This document shows, piece by piece, positions 57,347 through 64,000 of a stretch of DNA of 64,000 bases. Origin of the DNA: Candidatus Rokuibacteriota bacterium (GTDB lineage: Bacteria > Methylomirabilota > Methylomirabilia > Rokubacteriales > CSP1-6); assembly GCA_003220345.1 (NCBI GenBank), contig QHSC01000079.1, positions 1-64,000 on the forward strand, read 5' to 3'. Every line of letters starts with the position of its first letter. Position 1 is the first letter of the stretch. Below the pieces are notes generated by a model. The model ran no database searches and was not told where the DNA came from. It saw nothing but the letters and a program-made list of their open reading frames with translations. The position numbers were made by a program, and so were the translations under genes.

Positions 57347-57801
57347 GCGCCCCTCTCGATCTCGGTGACGAGGCGGGCGAGCGCGCTCATCGAGGGTCCG
57401 CGCCGGCGGAGGCCGGGCCCCTCGGGGGGCCGCGAGAGATCCGTGCCCGCGAGCCCGGAGAGCCGCGGCCAGAGGATCCTGTCGAAGTACCGCCGGCTCC
57501 GCATGCCGTGGGTCACGTCGTCGCGAAGCGCGAGGAAGCGCGCATCCAGCGCGGGGGCCGCGGCGGGCGGGGGCGGCGCGTCGAGAGGAGAGGGGGGTGC
57601 GGCCTCCATGGCACTCCGCGCCAGGCGCAGCAAGCGGACGCACCCCGCGATCACGATCGCCGCGCACGCCAGATGGACGGCGACGGGCTGCCACGGCGGC
57701 GAGAGCGCGAGGTAGGCAGGTGTCACCGCGAGGACGACGACGGCGGCGAGGATCGCGCGGCCGGCGCGGCGGCGCGGCGACCGCTCAGCTTGCGCCGGCA
57801 T
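57343..57801 (-). CDS. Small membrane protein upstream of moxR
   Basis: 152 residues with two hydrophobic helices near the N-terminus (ILAAVVVLAVTPAYLAL; AVHLACAAIVIAGCVRLLRLA), a Pro/Ala-rich linker, then a cytoplasmic segment (DARFLALRDDVTHGMRSRRYFDRILWPRLSGLAG). The R-x-Y-F-D-x-x-L-x-P-R-L pattern is common in proteins next to MoxR/DUF4129. No catalytic motif. Overlaps both neighbours (17 bases with DUF4129, 4 with MoxR). Confidence 0.8.
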   Translation of the reverse strand: MPAQAERSPRRRAGRAILAAVVVLAVTPAYLALSPPWQPVAVHLACAAIVIAGCVRLLRLARSAMEAAPPSPLDAPPPPAAAPALDARFLALRDDVTHGMRSRRYFDRILWPRLSGLAGTDLSRPPEGPGLRRRGPSMSALARLVTEIERGA

Positions 57802-58699
57802 CGCCGTCGGTCACCCTCATCGCCGACCTGATCTCGTCCAGGGCCTCCAGGGCCTGGTCCCGCTCGGTCGGCCCGAGGGGGTGATGGCTGAACGTGGCCA
57901 GCTCGAACAGCCCCGTGAGCGTTGGCACCGCCGTGCGCGGGACGGGCAGGCGGCGGAGCGCCTCCCGCATGAACTCCATCGGCGTCGACCACGGCTTGCG
58001 CTCCACTCCCGAGCCGGCGGCCGCGCGCTCGAACCTGGCGTAGCAGCGGACGATGGCGCGGCGTGCGTCCGGGTCGGAGCGCAGATCCTCCGCGCTGTCG
58101 TCCACAGCGGTGCCGAGGGGTGACGGCATGGTCTCGCCTTCGCCGTCCGCGCGCCGCCGGGCCAGGCGAGCGCCGAGCGCGACCCACAGGGCCAGGCCGA
58201 GCGCCGCGAGACCCGCCCCGAGCGCGAGAATGCCGAAGCTCCAGGTGACGAACGGCGGAGCGCTCTCGGCGGCCGGACCGGGGGGCACGGAGCCGCCCGC
58301 CGCCCCCGCGCCCGACGCGAGCGCCATGATGCGGTCCAGGGAGATCCCGCTTCGCGACAGCACATAGGCGAGCGCCACGAAGTACAGGAAAGCGAGGAAC
58401 TGTCTGACCGCGCGCACCCACGCCGGAACGCGGAGTGGCTCGAGGGCCTCCTCGGGCTCGGCGTCTTCCGCGTGGCGTCTGGACCATGCGAGCCGCAGCA
58501 TATGCACGACGAAGACGACGGTGGCGAGCGCGAAGAGAGCGACGATGGTCGCCGTCACCTCTCCCGGGAGGCGGATGACGCCGGTCGCGTGCTCGAGGCC
58601 GGCGACCGGACCGGCCATCCGGATGACCGCCGCGAGGCCGATCACGAAGCACCCGGCGAGGGAGACGCAGATGAGGAGAGGCGCCACGAACGACACCAT
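57785..58699 (-). CDS. DUF4129-containing membrane protein
   Basis: 304 residues. Three hydrophobic segments (FVAPLLICVSLAGCFVIGLAAVIRM; EVTATIVALFALATVVFVVHMLRLAW; ILALGAGLAALGLALWVALG) and a C-terminal DUF4129 region: RSDPDARRAIVRCYARFERAAAGSGVERKPWSTPMEFMREALRRLP, then LFELATFSHHPLGPTERDQALEAL. YARFE..A and RxxWxTPxEF...LFE.A.FS are typical. First gene of the MoxR operon. Diverges from the LLM monooxygenase gene 136 bases away. Likely structural partner in the membrane. Confidence 0.87.
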   Translation of the reverse strand: MVSFVAPLLICVSLAGCFVIGLAAVIRMAGPVAGLEHATGVIRLPGEVTATIVALFALATVVFVVHMLRLAWSRRHAEDAEPEEALEPLRVPAWVRAVRQFLAFLYFVALAYVLSRSGISLDRIMALASGAGAAGGSVPPGPAAESAPPFVTWSFGILALGAGLAALGLALWVALGARLARRRADGEGETMPSPLGTAVDDSAEDLRSDPDARRAIVRCYARFERAAAGSGVERKPWSTPMEFMREALRRLPVPRTAVPTLTGLFELATFSHHPLGPTERDQALEALDEIRSAMRVTDGDAGAS

Positions 58700-58835
58700 G
58701 ACGCCTCACGGAGGGAAGCGCAAGAGGCCGGGATGCCCCGGGGCCGGTGACGCTGGCCGGCTCATGCCCTTGCCCCTGGAGACTCACCATGCCATCATCG
58801 CGACCCGGTCACCGACGCCCAGAGAGGAAGAGCGC

Positions 58836-59996
58836 ATGCGATTGAGCCTCGCCTACGAGATGCAGCGGCCCACGGTCGACGACCACGCGGTGATCGAGGA
58901 GACGATCCAGCAGTGCGTGCTCGCCGACCAGGTGGGCTTCGACACCCTCTGGTTCGTCGAGCACCACTTCCTGACCAGCTTCTCGATGTCGCCTTGCCCG
59001 GAGGTGCTCTTCGGCGCATTGAGCCGTCTGACCAAGCGCATCCGGCTGGGGTTCGGCGTCGTGATCCTGCCGTATCACCACCCGGTGCGCGTGGCCGAGC
59101 GCGTGGCCATGGTTGATCACATGTCCGGCGGGCGCGTGGAGTTCGGCACGGGCCGGTCGGCGCCGTACGAACAGACGGGTATGGGCCTCGATCCGCGCAA
59201 CACGCGCGCGATGTGGGAAGAGTCGCTGCGCATGATCCCGAAGATCTGGGAGGACGGCCTGTTCTCGTGGGAAGGCCAGTTCTGGAACGTGCCGCCCCGT
59301 GAGGTGCGGCCCAAGCCCTACCAGAAGCCGCACCCCGCGATCTGGGTCGCCGCGCTGCAGCCCGCGACCTATCAGCTGGCCGCCGAGCTGGGCATCGGCG
59401 TGATGGCGCTCAGCGTCGCCTCGCCCTCGTTCCTGGCGCCGCACATCAAGGCGTACAAGGAGCGCGTCCGTCAGGCCAAGCCCGTGGGCAAGTTCATCAA
59501 CGACCAGTGGCTCAGCGCCACCATGGCCGTGTGCGGGTCGGACGGCAAGGCCGCGCGCGAGATAGCCGCCAAGTCGCTGCGCACGTTCTTCGGACCTGAC
59601 CGGCCGTACCTGAAGGACCAGACGCATCTCTACGAGCAGCTCGTGGAGTCGTGGGGCGGCGTCCCCGATCACCTCCGGGCCAACTTCGCGCGCTACATCA
59701 AGGGTGAAGGTGCGGAGGGCGCGCCCCCGGTCGATCTCTCGGGCGGCTCGGGCCAGATCGCGGCGGCGCTGTGGAATCAGATCGACGCTGACACGCTGAC
59801 GGACCGGGGCGTCCTCGTGGCCGGCGATCCCGAGAGCTGCCTGCGCAGCATCGCCATCCACGAGGCAGCCGGCGTGGACGAGCTGCAGTTCCTGATGGCG
59901 ACGGAGTCCGTGCCGCACGAGACGGTGATGGACTCCATCGAGATGTTCGGCAAGCACGTCATCCCGAAGCTGAAGAAGACGCCGGCCCGACGCTGA
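58836..59996 (+). CDS. LLM-class (luciferase-like) flavin-dependent monooxygenase
   Basis: 386-residue bacterial-luciferase-family oxidoreductase (F420- or FMN-dependent TIM barrel). MRLSLAYEMQRP, LADQVGFDTLWFVEHHF, LTKRIRLGFGVVILPYHHPVRVAERVAMVDHMSGGRVEFGTGR, GMGLDPRNTRAMWEESLRMI, PHPAIWVAAL. AGAGGAAGAG lies before ATG 58836. The family oxidises alkanes, sulfonates, aldehydes or ring systems. Next gene starts 4 bases after the stop, an orphan binding protein, so the pair may take up and oxidise one compound (inference). Confidence 0.93.
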   Translation: MRLSLAYEMQRPTVDDHAVIEETIQQCVLADQVGFDTLWFVEHHFLTSFSMSPCPEVLFGALSRLTKRIRLGFGVVILPYHHPVRVAERVAMVDHMSGGRVEFGTGRSAPYEQTGMGLDPRNTRAMWEESLRMIPKIWEDGLFSWEGQFWNVPPREVRPKPYQKPHPAIWVAALQPATYQLAAELGIGVMALSVASPSFLAPHIKAYKERVRQAKPVGKFINDQWLSATMAVCGSDGKAAREIAAKSLRTFFGPDRPYLKDQTHLYEQLVESWGGVPDHLRANFARYIKGEGAEGAPPVDLSGGSGQIAAALWNQIDADTLTDRGVLVAGDPESCLRSIAIHEAAGVDELQFLMATESVPHETVMDSIEMFGKHVIPKLKKTPARR

Positions 59997-60000
59997 TCCG

Positions 60001-60978
60001 GTGATCACTCGACGAGCGTTCCTCGGCGCTGTGTCTGTCGGTCTTCTCGCCAGACCACGCGCCGCCGAAGCGCAGCAAACTCGCGTCTATCGCGTCGGAG
60101 TCGTCCTGCAGGGCGGTCCGTATGTGGGAGCCGTCGACGGGCTCCGGAAGGGTCTCGGGGAGCTGGGCCTCGAGGAGGGGAAGCAATTCATCCTTCACAT
60201 CCGCGAAGGCAAGGGCGATCTGAAGGCGGTGGAGCAGGCGGCGGGGGATCTCGAACGTGAGAAAGTCGACCTGATCTACGCAGTCAGCAGCTCGGTGACG
60301 CTTGCGGCCAAGCAGGCGACGAAGACGGTTCCCATCGTGTTCTACGCCGGGACTGATCCAGTCGCGCTTGGCCTCGTCGAGAGCTTCCGGAAGCCTGGCG
60401 GGAGACTCACGGGCGTCTACGGGCGGCTTCCGGATCTCACGCCCAAGCGCCTCGAGCTTCTGAAGGAGATGGTTCCGAGGCTCCGCCGGGTCGTGATGTT
60501 TTACGATCGGAACAATCGCGTCGCGCAGCGGGACATGAAGCTCGCGCAGGATGCGGCCCGCCAGCTGAAGGTCGAGCTCGTCGAGCATCGAGTCGGGTCA
60601 GTCGAGGAGCTGCGGGCAGGACTGCGCGCGCTTCGGGCGGGGGATACGGATGCCTTTCTCTCCGGGGCGGACGCGATGGTGGTTGGCGAGACGGCGCTCG
60701 TCATCGATACCGCGAGGGCGAAGAAGCTGCCGACGATGTTCACGGAGCTAGACAGTGTTGTGAAGGGGGGGCTTGCCAGCTACGGCGTGAGCTACTCGAC
60801 CATGGGCGGGCTCTGTGCCAGGTACGTCCAGCGCATTCTCCTGGGCGCGAGCCCCGGAGATCTGCCGGTTGAGCAGGTCGACAAGCTCTACTTCGTCGTC
60901 AATCTCAAGACCGCCAAGACGCTCGGGCTTACGATCCCGCAATCGCTCCTGCAGCGTGCAGACGAGGTGATCCAGTAG
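60001..60978 (+). CDS. ABC transporter substrate-binding protein (ABC_sub_bind family)
   Basis: 325 residues of the ABC_sub_bind/TrpX-like type, very common in soil bacteria. GTG start, Tat-type signal (TRRAFLGAVSVGLLARPRAAEA), then YRVGVVLQGGPYVGAVDGLRKGLGELGLEEGKQFILHIREGKGD, and VDLIYAVSSSVTLAAKQATKTVPIVFYAGTDPVALGLVESFRKPGGRLTGVYG. No permease or ATPase adjacent. Only 4 bases from the LLM monooxygenase stop, so likely co-transcribed. Its 3' end overlaps the convergent amidase by 50 bases. Ligand unknown. Confidence 0.9.
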   Translation: MITRRAFLGAVSVGLLARPRAAEAQQTRVYRVGVVLQGGPYVGAVDGLRKGLGELGLEEGKQFILHIREGKGDLKAVEQAAGDLEREKVDLIYAVSSSVTLAAKQATKTVPIVFYAGTDPVALGLVESFRKPGGRLTGVYGRLPDLTPKRLELLKEMVPRLRRVVMFYDRNNRVAQRDMKLAQDAARQLKVELVEHRVGSVEELRAGLRALRAGDTDAFLSGADAMVVGETALVIDTARAKKLPTMFTELDSVVKGGLASYGVSYSTMGGLCARYVQRILLGASPGDLPVEQVDKLYFVVNLKTAKTLGLTIPQSLLQRADEVIQ

Positions 60979-62422
60979 GAGTAATCCCACGCTCATGCTT
61001 CACGACGGGAGGAATCCTGTCCGCCCACGGCGCCGCCGCCTCGAAGGCCGCCGCCGCCCGCAGCACCATCGCTTCCTGACGCCGGCGGCCCACGATCTGG
61101 AGTCCCACCGGGAGCCCGCTCGCCGTGAAGCCGCAGGGCACGGAGATGGCGGGGAGTCCCGTCACCGTGATGCCATAGGTGAGAAAGAACCACTGCGTGT
61201 AGTTGTCGAGCGGCTTGCCGTTGATCTGCGTCGGATAGGGGACTTCGACGGGAAAGGGAGGCACGGCGACGGTGGGCAGGATCAGGAGGTCCCGCGTCTC
61301 CATGAAGGCCCGCACGCGCTGCCAGAGCGCGGTGCGCAGTGCCTCGGCCCGCCCGATCTCCTCCGGGGAGAGCTTGAGACCCTGCTCGATGTTCCACACC
61401 AGCCCTTTCTGCATCTGCTCCTTCCACTGGGAGAGCTTGTCGGCGTAGTTGGCGACCATGGACAGCCCGCGCGTGCCCAGCACGATGTCGTTGACCTCGC
61501 TGAAGTCGCAGCAGGCGGATTCGACCTTGGCGCCGAGAGAGCGGAACACGCGCGTCGCCGTCTCGGCCACCCGCGCGACTTCGGCATCCACGGGGATGAG
61601 GCCGTTCAGATCCGGTGTCCACGCCACGCGCCAGCCCTTGATCGAAGGCGATCGCACGGCGCGGGTGAAGGCGGAAGTGTCCACGTCGTAGGAGAGAGGC
61701 GCGCGGTCGTCGGGACCCGCCACCACGGAGAGCATGAGCGCGGTGTCCCCGACCGTCCGCGCCATGGGTCCCGTCACCCCGATGGAGTCCCAGCCGAGGA
61801 GCTTCGGATAGTACGGCACCAGTCCCGGCGTCGTCCTGAAGCCGACCACGCCGCAGAAGGCCGCCGGGGTTCGCAGCGAGCCGCCCGTGTCCGAGCCCTG
61901 GGCGATCGGTCCCATGCCCGTGGCCAGCGCCACCGCGGCGCCCCCGCTCGAGCCTCCGCAGGTGAGCGCGAGGTTCCACGGATTCCGCGTGGGGCCGAAG
62001 ACCGCGTTGAAGGTGTTGGCGCCCGCGCCGAACTCCGGCGTGTTGGTCTTGCCGATCATGATCGCCCCCGCCGACCTGAGGCGCTCGACGATGAGCGAAT
62101 CCTGCGTGGGCACGTGGTGCTCGAAGATCTTGGAGCCCCAGGTCGTGCGCACGCCCTTGGTCTGCGTCAGGTCCTTGATGGTCACGGGCACGCCATGGAG
62201 CGGCCCGAGCGCCCGACCCCTCTTCTTGAGGGCGGCCGTGGCGGCCTTGGCCTCCTTGAGGGCGGACTCCCGCGCGAGCGTCACGATGGCGTTGACCTGG
62301 GGATTCACGGCATCCACGCGCGCGAGGACGGCCTGCACCACCTCGAGGGGCGAGGCCTTCCCCGCGCGGTAGAGGCGCTGAAGCTGGGTGGCGGGCGTAA
62401 AGCAGAGATCGCGGTCGGGCAC
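60929..62422 (-). CDS. Amidase (amidase signature family)
   Basis: 497-residue serine amidase with the Ser-cisSer-Lys triad: K83 in VTIKDL, S158 in GGSSGG and S182 in GSDTGGSLRTPA. C-terminal QWFFLTYGITVTGLPAISVPCGFTASGLPVGLQIVGRR is typical. Hydrolyses carboxamides to acids and ammonia; substrate range is broad in this family. A GTG at 62422 is the start, with GAGGAG 6 bases upstream. Upstream on the same strand are peptide-type ABC permeases, suggesting import and hydrolysis of an amide. The C-terminal tail overlaps the convergent binding-protein gene. Confidence 0.93.
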   Translation of the reverse strand: MPDRDLCFTPATQLQRLYRAGKASPLEVVQAVLARVDAVNPQVNAIVTLARESALKEAKAATAALKKRGRALGPLHGVPVTIKDLTQTKGVRTTWGSKIFEHHVPTQDSLIVERLRSAGAIMIGKTNTPEFGAGANTFNAVFGPTRNPWNLALTCGGSSGGAAVALATGMGPIAQGSDTGGSLRTPAAFCGVVGFRTTPGLVPYYPKLLGWDSIGVTGPMARTVGDTALMLSVVAGPDDRAPLSYDVDTSAFTRAVRSPSIKGWRVAWTPDLNGLIPVDAEVARVAETATRVFRSLGAKVESACCDFSEVNDIVLGTRGLSMVANYADKLSQWKEQMQKGLVWNIEQGLKLSPEEIGRAEALRTALWQRVRAFMETRDLLILPTVAVPPFPVEVPYPTQINGKPLDNYTQWFFLTYGITVTGLPAISVPCGFTASGLPVGLQIVGRRRQEAMVLRAAAAFEAAAPWADRIPPVVKHERGITPTGSPRLHAAGAIAGS

Positions 62423-62445
62423 TGATGACTCCTCGTGGGTGAGGG

Positions 62446-63384
62446 CTAGAGGACCTTGCGGGGATCGAGGGCGTCGCGGAGGCCGTCGCCCAGATAGTTG
62501 ATGCTGAGCACGGTGAGGAAGATCGCCGTCCCCGGGAAGATCGCCCAGTGGGGGGCGAAGTCGAGATTGTCCTTGGCGTCGAACAGGATACGCCCCCAGG
62601 TCGGAATGTCGGGGGGAAAGCCCAGGCCCAGGAACGACAGGGTGGACTCCGCCAGGATGGCCGCCGCCACGTCGAGCGAGCCCGCCACGATGACGGGGCC
62701 GAGGGCGTTGGGCAGGATGTGGCGGATGACCTGGCGGAGGGGCGGGGCGCCCAGGCTCCGGGCCGCCTCCACGAACTCCTTCTCGCGCAGGGAAAGGAAC
62801 TGCGCGCGCACGAGGCGCGCCACGGGCATCCAGCGCAATCCTCCGATGACGACCACGATCATGACGAACACGCCCGCCTCGGGTCCGAGGACCTTCTTCA
62901 GGGTGTCGCGGAAGAGATAGATGATGAGGAGGAGGAGCGGGAGCTGGGGGAGGGCGAGGAAGAGATCCGTGACGCGCATGAGCGTGTGGTCCACCGCACC
63001 GCCCGCCTGGCCCGAGAGGGCCCCCACCGCGGTGCCGACGGTGATGGCGATCAGCATGGCCGCCACGCCCACGGCGAGCGAGATCCGCCCGCCGTAGAGC
63101 ATTCGCGCCAGCACGTCCTGCCCGAGGTCGTCCGTGCCCATCGGGTGCGTCCACGAGGGCGTCTTGAGCTTGGCCTTGAAGTCGATCTCGTTGATGGGCA
63201 CCCGATAGACGAAGGGTCCGAAGAGCACCGCGAGCACCATGATCCCGAGCATGGCGGCCCCGAAGGTCGCCAGGCGGTGCCGGCGGAAGCGCCGCCAGGC
63301 CTCCGCCGTGAGAGATTCGGCGGGCCGCCGCGCGACCACCCCCGCGCCCGCGAGCACTGCTTCCGAGGCTGTCCCGTTCGCCAT
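62446..63384 (-). CDS. ABC transporter permease, DppC type
   Basis: 312-residue peptide-type permease. Cytoplasmic N-terminal arm (WRRFRRHRLATFGAAMLGIMVLAVLFGPF), THPMGTDDLGQDVLARMLYGGRISLAVGVAAMLI, EAA loop LREKEFVEAARSLGAPPLRQVIRHILPN, then AILAESTLSFLGLGFPPDIPTWGRIL and a C-terminus YLGDGLRDALDPRKVL. It follows the DppB-like permease by 7 bases and precedes the amidase by 23, so the three form an operon continuing beyond the window. Distinct from the permease at 14362. Confidence 0.92.
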   Translation of the reverse strand: MANGTASEAVLAGAGVVARRPAESLTAEAWRRFRRHRLATFGAAMLGIMVLAVLFGPFVYRVPINEIDFKAKLKTPSWTHPMGTDDLGQDVLARMLYGGRISLAVGVAAMLIAITVGTAVGALSGQAGGAVDHTLMRVTDLFLALPQLPLLLLIIYLFRDTLKKVLGPEAGVFVMIVVVIGGLRWMPVARLVRAQFLSLREKEFVEAARSLGAPPLRQVIRHILPNALGPVIVAGSLDVAAAILAESTLSFLGLGFPPDIPTWGRILFDAKDNLDFAPHWAIFPGTAIFLTVLSINYLGDGLRDALDPRKVL

Positions 63385-63391
63385 GGAGCCG

Positions 63392-64000
63392 CTACCGGAA
63401 GGAGATCCGCGGATCGAGCCAGCCGTAGACCAGGTCCGCGATGAGGTTGAAGAGCACGACGAGGGCCGAGAAGACGAAGGTGATGGCCATGATCACCGGG
63501 GTGTCATTGGAGAGGATGGCGCTGATGAGGAGAGAGCCGATGCCGGGCACGCGGAAAATCTGCTCGGTGATGACGGCGCCGGTGAACACGCCGGGGATCT
63601 GGAGGGCGACCAGGGTGACCACGGGGATGAGGGCGTTGCGCACCACGTGCTTGACGATGGTCACGCGCTCGGAGAGCCCCTTGGAGCGCGCGGTGTTGAC
63701 GTAGTCGAGCCGGATCACCTCGAGCACGGCCGAGCGCACGAAGCGCGTCATGGCCGCGCCCTGGAAGAGACCGAGGACGGCGATGGGCATGATCGCCTGC
63801 CGCGCCATCTCCCAGGCCCAGCGCCAGCCCGTGGCGCTGATGTCCGCGCGATAGATGAAGGGCAGCCAGTCGAGGTAGATGCTGAAGAAGAGGATGAAGA
63901 GCAGGCCCGTGAAGAACGTGGGCAGGGAGAAGCCGATGAAGGCGAAGGTGGTGGCGATCTGATCGAAGAACGAATAGGGGCGCACGGCCGAGTAGATGCC
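63392..64000 (-). CDS. ABC transporter permease, DppB type (partial, cut by window edge)
   Basis: The last 202 residues of a DppB-like permease are visible; its start lies past the right edge. Seen: FAFIGFSLPTFFTGLLFILFFSIYLDWLPF, the EAA loop region RFVRSAVLEVIRLDYVNTARSKGLSERVTIVKHVVRNALIPVVTL, GAVITEQIFRVPGIGSLLISAILSNDTPVIMAI and the C-terminal LIADLVYGWLDPRISFR. Partner of the following DppC-like gene. An internal GTG near 63985 is not the true start, because the frame continues upstream with family-like residues. Confidence 0.92.
   Translation of the reverse strand, partial: GIYSAVRPYSFFDQIATTFAFIGFSLPTFFTGLLFILFFSIYLDWLPFIYRADISATGWRWAWEMARQAIMPIAVLGLFQGAAMTRFVRSAVLEVIRLDYVNTARSKGLSERVTIVKHVVRNALIPVVTLVALQIPGVFTGAVITEQIFRVPGIGSLLISAILSNDTPVIMAITFVFSALVVLFNLIADLVYGWLDPRISFR

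Noticed and set aside
1-64000. CRISPR arrays, tRNA or rRNA genes, insertion sequences
   Set aside because: No regularly spaced direct repeats, no cloverleaf-type T-loop signatures, no conserved rRNA segments and no transposase were found on reading both strands.

Overview
This window is a GC-rich, densely coded bacterial chromosome segment. Almost every base belongs to a gene, and many neighbouring genes overlap by ATGA or GTGA. The gene content is that of a soil or sediment heterotroph: many solute-binding proteins, CoA-dependent catabolic enzymes, a P450, amidases and peptidases, and UGA-decoding selenoproteins. This mix fits candidate phylum Rokubacteria (Methylomirabilota) or a similar uncultured lineage, but no rRNA or ribosomal protein is present to settle it. 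I saw no tRNA, rRNA, CRISPR array, insertion sequence or DNA-binding transcription regulator.

Left part (1-16 kb): end of an E1 alpha/beta fusion dehydrogenase; a tandem pair of NMT1/THI5-like binding proteins; a D-2-hydroxyacid dehydrogenase / class V aminotransferase operon; small redox and membrane genes (cupin, DsbA-like, holin-like); a ferredoxin diverging from a cytochrome P450; a carboxymuconolactone-decarboxylase-like gene; and a peptide-type ABC importer that lacks its ATPases. Several convergent gene junctions here carry repeated hairpin elements.

Middle (15-37 kb): an NYN-domain protein; a thioredoxin-like gene interrupted by an in-frame UGA that I read as selenocysteine; sulfite-oxidase-like, RidA-like and altronate-dehydratase-like genes; a four-gene CoA catabolic operon (hydantoinase/carbamoylase, double acyl-CoA dehydrogenase, MaoC, CoA transferase); Nudix and secreted NTR-like genes; Uma2; a MaoC/MaoC/thioesterase operon; a frameshifted TauE permease; an MFS transporter; and a second UGA-containing gene, a UGSC selenoprotein domain fused to a large uncharacterised domain.

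37-46 kb: a nine-gene head-to-tail run on the plus strand. It opens with a free-standing homologue of that uncharacterised domain, then a free-standing UGSC selenoprotein (third in-frame UGA), then alpha/beta hydrolase, TPR-like, M20 peptidase, GNAT, circularly permuted ATP-grasp, alpha-E and transglutaminase genes. The two UGSC genes carry RNA hairpins of identical geometry just after their UGA codons, with compensatory base changes. The same two modules occur fused at one locus and adjacent at the other, so they very probably work together. This selenoprotein pair is the most interesting system here.

Right part (46-64 kb): a GT87-like membrane protein; a complete branched-chain-type ABC importer (binding protein, two permeases, two ATPases, linked by GTGA overlaps) followed by an HpaB-type hydroxylase; a five-gene MoxR/DUF58/DUF4129 operon on the minus strand; an LLM-class flavin monooxygenase; an orphan ABC_sub_bind-type binding protein; an amidase; and two peptide-type permeases, the last cut by the window edge.
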